A stretch of DNA of 64,000 nt, taken from contig NZ_CP017113.1 in the NCBI RefSeq assembly GCF_001720465.1, forward strand, positions 496,001 to 560,000. The letters run 5' to 3'. The translations under genes were made by a program, and so were the position numbers. Shown here one piece after another: positions 26,019-34,724 of the stretch (positions are counted from its first letter, which is position 1; the number at the start of each line of letters is the position of its first letter). Origin of the DNA: Porphyrobacter sp. LM 6. Lineage in GTDB: Bacteria; Pseudomonadota; Alphaproteobacteria; Sphingomonadales; Sphingomonadaceae. Under the pieces are notes generated by a model. It was not told the DNA's origin. It saw nothing but the letters and a program-made list of their open reading frames with translations, and ran no database searches.

Positions 26019-26096
26019 GCGTGCCGCCGCCGTTTTGGCGAATGTGCCGGAACGTGTTACGTCTCTGCGCGGTCGCATTCGGGAAGGGGGATCTCG

Positions 26097-26915
26097 ATGC
26101 CGTATCGCTACGCGCATTATTTCGTCGGTTTCGTGCTGTTGGTCATCATGACCGGCTTCTGGATGAGCTACTTCGCGGTTGCCGGATCGGTGCCGCTGGC
26201 GTTCCATGTCCATGCGATATCCTCGATGACCTGGCTGGCGCTGCTGATCGCGCAGCACCTGACCATCCACCGCCGCGCCAATGGCCTTCACCGGCAGATG
26301 GGCCGGGCGAGCTTTGCCCTGTTCCCCTTCCTGATCCTCGGCTTCATGATGATCATCAACGTCACGGCGGAACGCTATTCCGCAGCCGAGAACGAATTCA
26401 TCATGCTGCTCGGCCCGAGCTTCTGGGTCGGCATGGCGATTGCCATCGCGGCCTATCTTACGCTGTTCTATCTGGCGCTCAAACATCGCCGCAATATCAA
26501 GCTTCATGCGGGCTACATGCTCGCGACCCCGCTGATCCTGTTCGAAAGCCCCTTCAGCCGGGTGATGGATGCCTATCTGCCGTGGATGAATTTCATCGGC
26601 AGCGAAGGGCCGCGCAATGTGCTCGATACGATCGTGATCAGCGACGGGATGGTAACGTTGTTCGCGCTGGGGCTTTACGCGATGAACCGCAAGCACGGCG
26701 CGCCGTGGCTGGTGGCGGCAGGCTTCACCAGTTTCCAGGCGGTGGCCATGTGGTTTGCGCCCGATCTGCCCGCGATAGGCCGCGCCTTCGGGGCCTATGC
26801 CGCAGTGCCGGCACCCGCGATGCTGGCGCTGGGCGTGGCGGCGGGAGCAGCCGCGGCATGGCTGGGATGGGAAGCGGGCAAGGCACCCGCCAAGCCGGCC
26901 GCCCAACCCGCCTGA
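26097..26915 (+). CDS. polytopic membrane protein of unknown function, His-rich first helices
   Basis: A 272-aa protein with about seven or eight TM segments. Helices 1-2 carry several histidines (RYAHYFVG, FHVHAISSMTWLALL, AQHLTIHRR, GLHRQMG), and another lies in the cytoplasmic-loop motif HRRNIKLHAGYMLATP. The pattern resembles DUF2306-like or haem-binding membrane proteins, but I cannot assign a family firmly. It follows the cytochrome c gene by 78 bp in the same direction, which hints at a redox role. The C-terminus is Ala/Lys/Pro-rich. Confidence 0.7.
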   Translation: MPYRYAHYFVGFVLLVIMTGFWMSYFAVAGSVPLAFHVHAISSMTWLALLIAQHLTIHRRANGLHRQMGRASFALFPFLILGFMMIINVTAERYSAAENEFIMLLGPSFWVGMAIAIAAYLTLFYLALKHRRNIKLHAGYMLATPLILFESPFSRVMDAYLPWMNFIGSEGPRNVLDTIVISDGMVTLFALGLYAMNRKHGAPWLVAAGFTSFQAVAMWFAPDLPAIGRAFGAYAAVPAPAMLALGVAAGAAAAWLGWEAGKAPAKPAAQPA

Positions 26916-26921
26916 GAGGTC

Positions 26922-27923
26922 TTACAGCCTCTCTGCCATGAGTTTCAGCATGTCGGCCTCGGGCCGGGGGCCGTAGTGCGAGATCACTTCCGACGCGCAG
27001 ATCGCCCCGCGCTTGAGGCAGCGGGTCAGCGGTTCGCCCTTGACGTAGCCTGACAGGAACCCGGCGGCGAACTGGTCGCCCGCGCCGGTGGTGTCGACCA
27101 CCTTGATCACCGGCACGGCTGCAACTTCGGCGCGCTCACCATGCGCGATGGCGACTGCGCCCTTTTCCGAACGGGTGGCGACCAGCACCGGCACCTTGCC
27201 TGCAACGGCTGCCAGACCGGCCTCGAAATCATCCTCACCCGTCAGCGTCGCCAGCTCGCTCTCGTTGACGAACAGGATGTCGATGATGCCTTCCTCGATC
27301 ATCGCGCGGAAATCCTCGCCGTGGCGTTCGATCACGAAGCTTTCGGACGCGGTGAAGGCGATCTTGCGACCGGCATTGCGGGCGACCTCGATCGCGCGGC
27401 GCATCGCGCGGCGGGGCTCTTCGGGGTCCCACAGATAGCCTTCGAGATAGAGGATCGCGGCGCTCGCGATCAGCTCTTCGTCGAGCGCGGCGGCGGGCAG
27501 GAACTGGCCCGCACCGAGGAAGGTGTTCATCGTGCGCTCGCCATCGGGGGTGACGAAGATCAGCACGCGGCCCGTCGCAGGTTCGCCATCACGCGCGGGG
27601 GTATCGAAATCGATGCCCGTGGCGCGCATGTCGTGGCGGAACACCTTGCCGAGCTGGTCTTCGGCGACCTGCCCGATGAAGGCGCATTGCAGTCCCAGCG
27701 TTGCGAGGCCCGCCAGCGTGTTCGCGGCCGAACCGCCCGAAAGCTCGCGGGCGGGCGGCATGGCTTCGTAAAGCTCCTCGGCCCGCGCCTCGTCGATCAG
27801 GGTCATGCCGCCGCGGTTGAGTTGAAGCTCGTCGATCAGCTCCTCCTCGCAAGAGGCGATCACGTCGACCACGGCATTGCCGATGGCGATCACATCGTAG
27901 CGGGGGGGGTTGGTCTCGGGCAC
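26922..27923 (-). CDS. PfkB family sugar/nucleoside kinase (adenosine kinase-like)
   Basis: A 333-aa ribokinase-superfamily kinase. It starts near PETNPPRYDVIAIGNAVVDV, has the substrate-binding GGSAANTLAGLATLG and the C-terminal anion-hole signature DTTGAGDQFAAGFLSG with the catalytic Asp. The sequence type resembles proteins annotated as adenosine kinases in alphaproteobacteria; other sugars are possible. I chose GTG 27923 because AAGGAAA precedes it and the conserved part begins there. The ATG at 27986 would add a nonconserved Arg/Ala leader. It is convergent with the gene before it and divergent from the EI24 gene. Confidence 0.88.
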   Translation of the reverse strand: MPETNPPRYDVIAIGNAVVDVIASCEEELIDELQLNRGGMTLIDEARAEELYEAMPPARELSGGSAANTLAGLATLGLQCAFIGQVAEDQLGKVFRHDMRATGIDFDTPARDGEPATGRVLIFVTPDGERTMNTFLGAGQFLPAAALDEELIASAAILYLEGYLWDPEEPRRAMRRAIEVARNAGRKIAFTASESFVIERHGEDFRAMIEEGIIDILFVNESELATLTGEDDFEAGLAAVAGKVPVLVATRSEKGAVAIAHGERAEVAAVPVIKVVDTTGAGDQFAAGFLSGYVKGEPLTRCLKRGAICASEVISHYGPRPEADMLKLMAERL

Positions 27924-28051
27924 GGGCGGGTTTCCTTGGGAATGAGCGTTGCCGCGCCGCCTAGCCGCGTTCGCCGCTCGCGCCAAGCACCTGTGTGTGG
28001 TGCGCCCGGCCCGCGTTGACTTCGCGCGGCCGGCACCGCATCCAGCGCGCC

Positions 28052-28729
28052 ATGTCTGCCGTCCCTGCTGCGCTTGCCAAGGCCATCGGCCAGCTGACCG
28101 ACCGCGCTGTGCTTGCGGTCGCGGCCAAGAGCATCGCGATCACGCTGGCCTCGTTCGCCGGGCTGGGGGTGGGGTTGTTCTTCGCCATGACCGCCGCTGC
28201 CGAGGCGGCAGGCTGGGCGCCGATCCACGGGGCGACGATGTTGCTCACGGCGATCGTGACCGCGCTCGCCGGGTGGCTGCTGTTCCGAGTGGTGGCGCTG
28301 GCAGTGCTGCAATTCTTCGCCGACGAGGTGGTCGCCGCAGTCGAGGCGCGGCATTATCCCGCCCGCGCTGCCCAGGCCAAGGCACTGCCGTTCCGCCGCG
28401 ATCTGGCCAATTCGCTGAGAGGTTTGCGCCGCGCGCTCGGTTACAACCTACTCGCCCTGCCAGTCGCGGGGGTGCTGATCTTCACCGCTGTCGGCCCGCC
28501 GCTGGTGTTCCTGCTGGTCAACGCCGTGCTGCTGGGGCGCGAGCTTACCGACATGGCGTGGCTGCGCCACTGCGGCGGGGACGAGCGCGCCAATCCCGTT
28601 CCTGCGGGCGAGCGTGCGCTGATGGGCGCCGCGATTGCGGGCATGATGCTGGTGCCCTTCGCAGGCCTTGTCGCTCCGGTGATCGGCGCGGCGGCGGGCA
28701 CGCATCTGGTCTTGCGGCGGCTGCCATGA
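28052..28729 (+). CDS. EI24 domain (CysZ-like) membrane protein
   Basis: A 225-aa integral membrane protein with four to five hydrophobic segments (for example SIAITLASFAGLGVGLFFAM, LLTAIVTALAGWLLFRVVAL). The EI24/CysZ family pattern FRRDLANSLRGLRRALGYNL and PPLVFLLVNAVLLGRELTDM is present. CysZ proteins are sulfate permeases; whether this member carries sulfate is not shown by sequence. The start is the Met at 28052; the frame from 27995 adds an unlikely leader. The stop overlaps the next gene as ATGA. Confidence 0.82.
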   Translation: MSAVPAALAKAIGQLTDRAVLAVAAKSIAITLASFAGLGVGLFFAMTAAAEAAGWAPIHGATMLLTAIVTALAGWLLFRVVALAVLQFFADEVVAAVEARHYPARAAQAKALPFRRDLANSLRGLRRALGYNLLALPVAGVLIFTAVGPPLVFLLVNAVLLGRELTDMAWLRHCGGDERANPVPAGERALMGAAIAGMMLVPFAGLVAPVIGAAAGTHLVLRRLP

Positions 28730-29130
28730 TGCGGGCGACGATGGCTCTGGCCCTGCTTGCAGCGGGCCTCGCCGGCTGCGGAGGCGGCGGTGGTGCAGGC
28801 GGCGCACGTCCGAAACCGGTCAGCGCAGCGCCTGCGCCGCGCAGCACGATCGTGGTGGTGCCGCAGGTGATGGCGCCCGCGGGGCTCGAAGGCGTGATCG
28901 GCACGACCGCCCCCGCACTGCTGCGCCGCTTCGGCAGTCCGCGGATCGATCTGGCCGAAGGCGATGCACGCAAGCTCCAGTTCTCGGACGGAACCTGCGT
29001 GCTCGATATCTTCCTCTACCCCGTCAGCGCCGGGGCCGAGCCGACCGCAACCCATATCGAGGCCCGGCTGCGGGCAGGGGGCGCGCCGGTCGACATGGGG
29101 GCCTGCATCCGCGCGTTCGGGCACAAATAG
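28726..29130 (+). CDS. small lipoprotein of unknown function
   Basis: A 134-aa predicted lipoprotein with signal MMRATMALALLAAGLAGC, then a Gly-rich stretch and a compact domain with GLEGVIGTTAPALLRRFGSP, LQFSDGTCVLDIFLYP and a final GACIRAFG. Two cysteines in the mature part could pair. The arrangement (a GT.P.LL..FG.P helix followed by an LQ-F/Y strand with a Cys) recalls SmpA/OmlA-like small outer-membrane lipoproteins, but this is only a resemblance. It is translationally coupled to the EI24 gene (ATGA). Confidence 0.75.
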   Translation: MMRATMALALLAAGLAGCGGGGGAGGARPKPVSAAPAPRSTIVVVPQVMAPAGLEGVIGTTAPALLRRFGSPRIDLAEGDARKLQFSDGTCVLDIFLYPVSAGAEPTATHIEARLRAGGAPVDMGACIRAFGHK

Positions 29131-29202
29131 GCCGCTGGTAACTCCGTCTTAAGCCTGTTCGTGGCATGGCACGCCTCTACGACCAGAGGAAATGACCGGG
29201 CC

Positions 29203-30147
29203 ATGACCACGCCTTTCATCGAATTCGCCCACCGCGCTGCGGCCGATGCTCAGATCAACTCCGAGGAGCTGCTCACGCTGCGCCGCGAAGGCTGGGGCGA
29301 TGGCATCATCACCCGCGAAGAGGCCGAAGCGCTGTTCGCCATCAATGCTGCGCTGACTGTGCGCAGCGAGGCGTGGTGCGATTTCTTCGTCGAGGCGATC
29401 GGCGAATTCGTGCTCAACGGCACGCCGCCGCGGCTGCAATGCAATGACGAGGAAGCCCAGTGGCTGATCGACCAGATCGACCAAGACGGCATCGTCGAAA
29501 GCATGGTCGAGCTGGAAACCATCGTGCGCATCCTCGAGCGCGCCGAAAACACCCCCGATGTGCTCAAGGACTATGTCCTCGCCCAGGTCGAGCGCGAGGT
29601 GCTGACCGGCACCGGCCCGACCCGCACCGGCGGCGGCCTCAACCCCGGCCATATCAGCGCGGCTGAATGCCACATCATCCGCCGGGTGATCTTCGCCAGC
29701 GGCGGACATGGTCCCGCAGCGGTGACCCGTCAGGACGCCGAAATGCTGTTCCGCCTCAAGGATGCCACGCGCGGCGACCAGAACGCCCCTGCATGGGATG
29801 AATTGTTCATCGACGGGGTGGCGAACTTCCTCAAGGGCTTCACGCTGCCCAACGCGCAGCTCAGCCATGACCGCAAGCGCGAGCTTGAGGCCTTTGTCGC
29901 TGACAACGAAGCCAATGTAGGCCGTTTCATGGGCCGTGTAGCGGCGGAAGCGCCGCAGGTGCTCAACCACTTCGGCAAGACGTTCGGCAAGAAGCGCGAA
30001 ACCGGCCCCGATCTGGCCGCGCTGGCGGCCGAAGGCGAAGTCGTGACCGATTTCGAGAACGAGTGGCTCGAAAAGATGATCGACGCCGATGGCGAAGTCG
30101 ATGAACTGGAAAGCCGCCTGATCGCGCGGCTGGCGCAGGAAGTCTGA
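29203..30147 (+). CDS. hypothetical acidic, all-helical protein with repeated TerB-like motifs
   Basis: A 314-aa soluble protein without signal or TM segments. Short motifs of the form D-x-D/G-G-x-(I/V)-x-x-x-E followed by a helix recur: GWGDGIITREEAEALFAINA, DQDGIVESMVELETIVRILE, and DADGEVDELESRLIARLAQE at the C-terminus. This resembles the metal-binding helical TerB/tellurite-resistance fold or degenerate EF-hands. I know of no assigned function. Start ATG 29203 follows a GAGGAA sequence; 29161 is an upstream alternative. It is convergent with the suf operon. Confidence 0.72.
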   Translation: MTTPFIEFAHRAAADAQINSEELLTLRREGWGDGIITREEAEALFAINAALTVRSEAWCDFFVEAIGEFVLNGTPPRLQCNDEEAQWLIDQIDQDGIVESMVELETIVRILERAENTPDVLKDYVLAQVEREVLTGTGPTRTGGGLNPGHISAAECHIIRRVIFASGGHGPAAVTRQDAEMLFRLKDATRGDQNAPAWDELFIDGVANFLKGFTLPNAQLSHDRKRELEAFVADNEANVGRFMGRVAAEAPQVLNHFGKTFGKKRETGPDLAALAAEGEVVTDFENEWLEKMIDADGEVDELESRLIARLAQEV

Positions 30148-30158
30148 GGGCTAACCCT

Positions 30159-30521
30159 TCAGACCATGAAGCTTTCACCGCAGCCACACGCGCCCTTGGC
30201 ATTCGGGTTCTCGAACACGAAGCCGGCGGTGAAATCGTCCTCGCGCCAGTCCATAACGCTGCCGATCAGATAGAGCACGCTTGCCCCGTCGATGTAGAAC
30301 ACGCCGCCGGGGGTGACGATCTTTTCGTCGAACTTGGCCTCGGTGGTGACGTAGTCGACCGAATAGGCGAGGCCCGAACAGCCCCGGCGCGGGGTCGAGA
30401 GCTTCACGCCGATGGCGCCTTCGGGGGCCTTGCTCATCAGCTCGGCAATGCGCGCCTCGGCGCTGGGTGTGAGCGTGACGGCGGCCTTGGGTGCGGCACG
30501 GGTGGTGGTGGTCTCGGTCAT
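30159..30521 (-). CDS. sufA: A-type iron-sulfur carrier protein (SufA/IscA/ErpA family)
   Basis: A 120-aa A-type carrier that takes Fe-S clusters from the SufBCD scaffold to target enzymes. The N-terminal 20 residues are polar, followed by AAVTLTPSAEARIAELM. The three ligand cysteines are in RRGCSGLAYSVDYV and in the C-terminal CGCGESF. Position as last gene of the suf operon supports the name sufA, although IscA or ErpA function cannot be separated by sequence. The ATG overlaps the GNAT stop (ATGA). Confidence 0.92.
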   Translation of the reverse strand: MTETTTTRAAPKAAVTLTPSAEARIAELMSKAPEGAIGVKLSTPRRGCSGLAYSVDYVTTEAKFDEKIVTPGGVFYIDGASVLYLIGSVMDWREDDFTAGFVFENPNAKGACGCGESFMV

Positions 30522-31024
30522 TTGAGCCTCTTTTGCCAGAACAGCGCGTGCCCGGTTTCGGGATCGAGCTGGTAGTCGCCATAGCCTTCGCGTGCATAGA
30601 GATGCCGCGCCGGATTGCCGCTCAGCACTTCCAATGTGATCTTGCAGGCTCCGCGCTTCAAGGCCTCGGCCTCGATGGCCGCCATCAGCGCCTTGCCGAT
30701 CCCTGCGCCGCGTGTGTCCGGCAGCACCGCGAGATCGTGGATGTTGACCAGCGGCGCAGCGGCGAAGGTCGAATAGCCCATGAAGCAATTGGCAAGGCCG
30801 ACCGCCCTGTCATCAAGCCGCGCTATCAGCGAGAAAGCATGCGGATTGGCTGCCAGATCGCCCGCCAGCCGGGCCTTGACGTCCTCGGCGAGCGGTTCCC
30901 CGCCGCCCATCGGATCGCGCGCATAGGCATCGAGCAGCGCCACCACGTCCGCGGCGTCGCGCTGATCGGTGTAGTCGGCAAGGCCGATGGTGAGGCCAGA
31001 GGAAAGGGTGGCGGTTGCGATCAC
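30518..31024 (-). CDS. GNAT family N-acetyltransferase inside the suf operon
   Basis: A 168-aa Gcn5-type acetyltransferase. The acetyl-CoA-binding motif A is NIHDLAVLPDTRGAGIGKAL (with the R-G-x-G-I-G-K loop), followed by AAIEAEALKRGACKITLEVL and NPARHLYAREGYGDYQL. The substrate is unknown. It starts at GTG 31024, which overlaps the sufT stop (GTGA), and it ends by overlapping sufA. Its coupling on both sides suggests a protein or small-molecule modification linked to Fe-S assembly, but this is inference. Confidence 0.87.
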   Translation of the reverse strand: MIATATLSSGLTIGLADYTDQRDAADVVALLDAYARDPMGGGEPLAEDVKARLAGDLAANPHAFSLIARLDDRAVGLANCFMGYSTFAAAPLVNIHDLAVLPDTRGAGIGKALMAAIEAEALKRGACKITLEVLSGNPARHLYAREGYGDYQLDPETGHALFWQKRLK

Positions 31025-31467
31025 AGCATCCCCAGCTCGAGCCGTGCCTCGTCGCTCATCTTGTGCGGGCCCCACGGCGGGTCCCAGACGAGATTGACCT
31101 CGGCATCGCGGATGCCGGGCACGCTGGAGACGCGCAGTTCAACCTCGCCCGGCATCGATTCCGCCACCGGACAATGCGGGGTGGTGAGCGTCATGGTGAC
31201 GGTCGCATCGGCGTTGTCGTCCACCTCGACCCCGTAGATCAGGCCGAGATCGTAGATATTGACCGGGATTTCCGGGTCGAAGATCTCGCGCAGCGCCTCG
31301 ATCACGGCGGCTTGCAGATCGCTGCCCGCACCGCCCACCGCGTCAGCCGGCGGGGTCGCAGCAAGGAAGCCGTCGAGATAGTCGCGGGTGCGGGGCGCTT
31401 CGGTATCGATGGCATCTTCCACGCGGGCGCGGGGGGGCTTTTCTGTCGAGCTGTCCATCGCTCTCAT
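31021..31467 (-). CDS. sufT: SufT-type DUF59 (MIP18 family) Fe-S maturation protein
   Basis: A 148-aa protein. An N-terminal ~50-residue polar extension is followed by a DUF59 domain with VIEALREIFDPEIPVNIYDL, VTMTLTTPHCPVAESMPGEV (with the conserved Cys) and VNLVWDPPWGPHKMSDEARL. SufT members assist Fe-S cluster maturation under high demand. The first ATG at 31467 overlaps the sufS stop. A second ATG at 31458 has the better-spaced AAAAGGA, so the product may be three residues shorter. Confidence 0.92.
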   Translation of the reverse strand: MRAMDSSTEKPPRARVEDAIDTEAPRTRDYLDGFLAATPPADAVGGAGSDLQAAVIEALREIFDPEIPVNIYDLGLIYGVEVDDNADATVTMTLTTPHCPVAESMPGEVELRVSSVPGIRDAEVNLVWDPPWGPHKMSDEARLELGML

Positions 31468-32696
31468 CCTTTTCCAAAAATGCGGCGGGTGCGGGCGATC
31501 CCGGCGACAAGCGCGTCGATATCGGCCTCGTTCGAATAGAGGCCGAAGCTGGCGCGGGCGGTGGCGGGAACGCCGAGGAAATCCATCAGCGGCTGGGCGC
31601 AGTGGTGCCCGGCACGGATCGCGACGTTGGCTTCGTCGAGGATCGTGCCGAGATCGTGCGGGTGAATGTCGTCGAGGGTGAAGCTAACGATCCCCGCGCT
31701 GTCGGCCGGGCCGAACAGGCGCACATCGTTCATCGCGCCGAGTTCGCGACGGAGCCTCGCCACCAGCACTTGCTCGTGCGCGTGGATGCGCTCCGGGCCG
31801 ATGGCGCTGACGTAATCCACGGCTGCGGCGAGCGCGATGGCTTCGGTGATCGCGGGGGTGCCCGCCTCGAACCGCTGCGGGCCGGAGGCATAAGTGGTTT
31901 TCGCGAAGGTCACGCGGTCGATCATCGCGCCGCCGCCCTGATAGGGGGGCATCTCGGCGAGGAGTTCGGCTTTCGCCCACAGCGCTCCGATGCCGGTGGG
32001 GCCGTAGAGCTTGTGCGCGGAGAAGACGTAGAAGTCGCAGCCCAGCGCGGCGACATCGACCCCCATGTGCGGCGCAGACTGGCACCCGTCGAGCAGCAGC
32101 TTCGCGCCGACCTTGTGCGCCAGCGCGGCGGCGCGCGGGGCATCGAGCACGGAGCCGAGCACGTTCGACACATGGGCGAAGGCGACCAGCTTGTGACGCT
32201 CGGTCAGCATGGCTTCCGCCGCGTCCAGATCGATCCGGTGATCATCGGTCAGCGGGCAGACGTCGATCACCGCGCCGACCTCCTCGGCGACCATCTGCCA
32301 GGGCACGATATTGGAGTGGTGTTCGAGCTGCGAAAGCAGGATGCGGTCGCCCGCCTTGAGGTTTGCGCGGCCCCAGGTCTGGGCGACGAGATTGATCGCT
32401 TCCGTAGCGCCGCGGGTGAAGACAACTTCGTCCTCGTGCCCGCCGATGAACCGCGCAACGGTGCGCCGCGCGGCTTCGTAGGCGAGCGTCATTTCGGCCG
32501 AGCGGGCATAGACCCCGCGGTGGACAGTCGCGTAATCCTCGCCCAGCGCGCGCGCCATCGCGTCGATCACGGCGCGCGGCTTTTGCGCCGTCGCGGCAGT
32601 GTCGAGATAGTGCCACGGCTTGCCCTCATGGGTGACCATGCCGGGGAAGTCGGCACGCAGGTCAGCCAGCGGGGCAAGAGTTGTAGGCGCGGTCAC
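31464..32696 (-). CDS. sufS: cysteine desulfurase SufS
   Basis: A 410-aa PLP enzyme releasing sulfur from cysteine for cluster assembly. It has YLDTAATAQKPRAVIDAM at the N-terminus and TRGATEAINLVAQTWG. The PLP lysine is in FSAHKLYGPTGIGALW (about residue 226), and the persulfide Cys is in IRAGHHCAQPLMDFLG near the C-terminus, with the group II (SufS) spacing. It starts with GTG 32696, overlapping the sufD stop (GTGA). No sufE is seen in the window, so the sulfur acceptor is either SufBCD directly or a SufE/SufU elsewhere. Confidence 0.97.
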   Translation of the reverse strand: MTAPTTLAPLADLRADFPGMVTHEGKPWHYLDTAATAQKPRAVIDAMARALGEDYATVHRGVYARSAEMTLAYEAARRTVARFIGGHEDEVVFTRGATEAINLVAQTWGRANLKAGDRILLSQLEHHSNIVPWQMVAEEVGAVIDVCPLTDDHRIDLDAAEAMLTERHKLVAFAHVSNVLGSVLDAPRAAALAHKVGAKLLLDGCQSAPHMGVDVAALGCDFYVFSAHKLYGPTGIGALWAKAELLAEMPPYQGGGAMIDRVTFAKTTYASGPQRFEAGTPAITEAIALAAAVDYVSAIGPERIHAHEQVLVARLRRELGAMNDVRLFGPADSAGIVSFTLDDIHPHDLGTILDEANVAIRAGHHCAQPLMDFLGVPATARASFGLYSNEADIDALVAGIARTRRIFGKG

Positions 32697-33448
32697 AGGT
32701 TTGCGCCCTCCAGCGCGGCGAGTGCAGCGTCGAGGAGCTTTTCGCGTTCCGCCTCGTCCTCCAACGCGACGAAGGCATCGCCGATGAAGGCCTGCACCAA
32801 TAGCCGCTGCGCCGTGGCGGGGTCGACCCCGCGCGCCATCATGTAGAAGCGCGCGGCTTCATCGAGTTCGCCGACTGTCGCGCCGTGGGCGCACTTCACA
32901 TCGTCGGCGAAGATTTCGAGCTGCGGGACAGCATTGGCGCTTGCCCCGGCCTCCAGCAGCAGGCCCTTGAAATCCTGCGCCGCGTCGGTCTTTTGCGCAT
33001 CGCGCGCGACCTTGATTTCGCCGAGGAAATTGCCCGTCGCGCCCGCCCAGTGGACGGCGCGGACGGTTTGGTTCGAGGTCGCCTCGGGTTCGGCGTGGAC
33101 AACCTGCGTCACGAACTCGCGAGTGACCCCCGCCCCGCCGATGGTCACGCCGCCGAACTCGAAATGCGCAGCCCTCGCGAGCCGCACTTCTAGCTCCACG
33201 CGGGCGTAATCGCCGCCCGCATTGGTGACGAAGAACGCCGCTGTTGCCCCCTCGCCCAGCGTTACGCGCATCCGGTGCACTTCGGGCGCATCGGAGCCGA
33301 CCACGAAGCACCGCGTCAGGCTCTCGCCAGCGGGGACGTCAATTGCCTGCCACTGGTCAAGCGCCGCCACGCCGAGCCGCGCCAGCGCGTCCATATCGGC
33401 ATAGCGCCACGCCTCATCGCGGCGGGTAGGAAGAGTGGCTGTCGTCAC
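32693..33448 (-). CDS. sufD: SufD-like component of the SufBCD scaffold
   Basis: A 251-aa protein, much shorter than enterobacterial SufD (about 420 aa). It keeps the N-terminal RRDEAWRYADMDALARLG block and the beta-helix core with DFKGLLLEAGASANAVPQLE, and IFADDVKCAHGATVGELDE (the signature with the conserved Cys-Ala-His). FIGDAFVALEDEAEREKLLD closes the C-terminus. SufD pairs with SufB and SufC. The short form is, as far as I recall, usual in sphingomonads. It starts at GTG 33448, overlapping the sufC stop. Confidence 0.93.
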   Translation of the reverse strand: MTTATLPTRRDEAWRYADMDALARLGVAALDQWQAIDVPAGESLTRCFVVGSDAPEVHRMRVTLGEGATAAFFVTNAGGDYARVELEVRLARAAHFEFGGVTIGGAGVTREFVTQVVHAEPEATSNQTVRAVHWAGATGNFLGEIKVARDAQKTDAAQDFKGLLLEAGASANAVPQLEIFADDVKCAHGATVGELDEAARFYMMARGVDPATAQRLLVQAFIGDAFVALEDEAEREKLLDAALAALEGANL

Positions 33449-34188
33449 GCCATCACCGCGTCATAGCCCTCGGCCTCGAGCCGCAGGGCGAGTTCCGGCC
33501 CGCCGGTCTCGACAATCCGCCCGCCGGCAAGGATGCTGACCTTGTCGGGCGCCACGACGTCGAGCAGGCGCTGGTAGTGGGTGATCAGCAGCACCGCCTT
33601 GTCCGGTGAGCGCATGATCGCGTTGATCCCCGCGCCGACGATCCGCAGCGCATCGATATCGAGGCCCGAGTCCGTTTCGTCGAGCACCGCGAAGGCGGGA
33701 TCGAGAATGCCCATCTGCACCATCTCGGCGCGCTTCTTCTCGCCGCCGGAAAAGCCGACATTGACCTGCCGCTTGAGCATTTCCATGTCCATTTTCAGCA
33801 GCGCGGCCTTGTCCTTGGCGAGTTTCAGGAACTCGCCGCCCGACAGCGGCTCTTCCCCGCGCGCTTTGCGCTGCGCGTTCAGCGCCTCGCGCAGGAACTG
33901 GACGTTGGAGACACCCGGAATCTCGACCGGGTACTGGAAGCCCAGGAACAGTCCGGCCGCAGCACGTTCGTGCGGTTCGAGCGCGAGGAGATCCTGCCCG
34001 CGAAACTCCACGCTGCCTGCCGTCACTTCGTAGCCCGGCTTGCCACCCAGCACGTTCGACAGGGTCGATTTGCCCGCGCCATTCGGGCCCATGATCGCGT
34101 GCACTTCGCCTGCAGGGATGTGCAGCGACAGGCCCTTGAGGATCGGCTTGTCCCCGACCGAGGCGTGAAGATCAGTGATGGTGAGCAT
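33445..34188 (-). CDS. sufC: SufC Fe-S assembly ATPase
   Basis: A 247-aa ABC-type ATPase that drives the SufBCD scaffold; it is cytosolic and not a transporter. Walker A is GPNGAGKST at residues 34-42. The ABC signature region is NVGFSGGEKKRAEMVQMGIL and Walker B is AVLDETDSGLDIDAL, a SufC-specific pattern. The start is ATG 34188, sharing a base with the previous stop (TAATG). It is separated from sufB by five unrelated genes, which is unusual. Confidence 0.97.
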   Translation of the reverse strand: MLTITDLHASVGDKPILKGLSLHIPAGEVHAIMGPNGAGKSTLSNVLGGKPGYEVTAGSVEFRGQDLLALEPHERAAAGLFLGFQYPVEIPGVSNVQFLREALNAQRKARGEEPLSGGEFLKLAKDKAALLKMDMEMLKRQVNVGFSGGEKKRAEMVQMGILDPAFAVLDETDSGLDIDALRIVGAGINAIMRSPDKAVLLITHYQRLLDVVAPDKVSILAGGRIVETGGPELALRLEAEGYDAVMA

Positions 34189-34724
34189 TATCGTTTGTCC
34201 TTGTCCTTTTCAGCCGCCGCGGTTGCGGCCGCAGCGGCGCTCGCATCGGTGCGCGCCTTGACCACGCTCGCGTCGAGCAATTCGATGACCAGTCCTTTCG
34301 GACGGCCTGCCTCATAGGCGTCGCTGGCGGCCGCAGCGCCGGCCAGACGGGCGGTGAACTGCTGATCGAGATCACGCCCGCGGGCCACATGGATGCGGCC
34401 GATATTGGTGAAGAGCTGTTCGACCTCCTCCGGGGCCATTGTCGTCTTGGCGCCGACCAGGTTCGCGTTCGCCTCGGCAATCGCCTTGGCCTTGAGCGCG
34501 GCGCAGCGGGCGAGATCGCCGCTATGCTGGCTCTCGAAATCGGCCTTGCCCGCGATCCGGCGGTTGGCGACTGTCAGGCAGCGGCGGTAACTGGCAACCT
34601 GCGGCTGGATCAGGCGCGGATATTCGACGCTCCAGGTCTCTGGATTGTCGTTCTTGATCGCGACAGCGCTTTCGCCCGTGGATTGAAGCGCGAACAGGGG
34701 GGCTAGAAGAATAGCGGCGATCAC
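34188..34724 (-). CDS. hypothetical exported protein within the suf operon
   Basis: A 178-aa protein with a short hydrophobic N-terminus (VIAAILLAPLFALQ) that may be a signal peptide, a central helical domain with two cysteines (SYRRCLTVANRR, LARCAALKAKAIAEANANLV), and an Ala/Lys-rich tail. There is no recognised family. It starts at GTG 34724 overlapping the DUF559 gene stop (GTGA) and ends overlapping sufC (TAATG), so it is co-translated with both. The role is unknown and it may simply be hitch-hiking in the operon. Confidence 0.72.
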   Translation of the reverse strand: MIAAILLAPLFALQSTGESAVAIKNDNPETWSVEYPRLIQPQVASYRRCLTVANRRIAGKADFESQHSGDLARCAALKAKAIAEANANLVGAKTTMAPEEVEQLFTNIGRIHVARGRDLDQQFTARLAGAAAASDAYEAGRPKGLVIELLDASVVKARTDASAAAAATAAAEKDKDKR

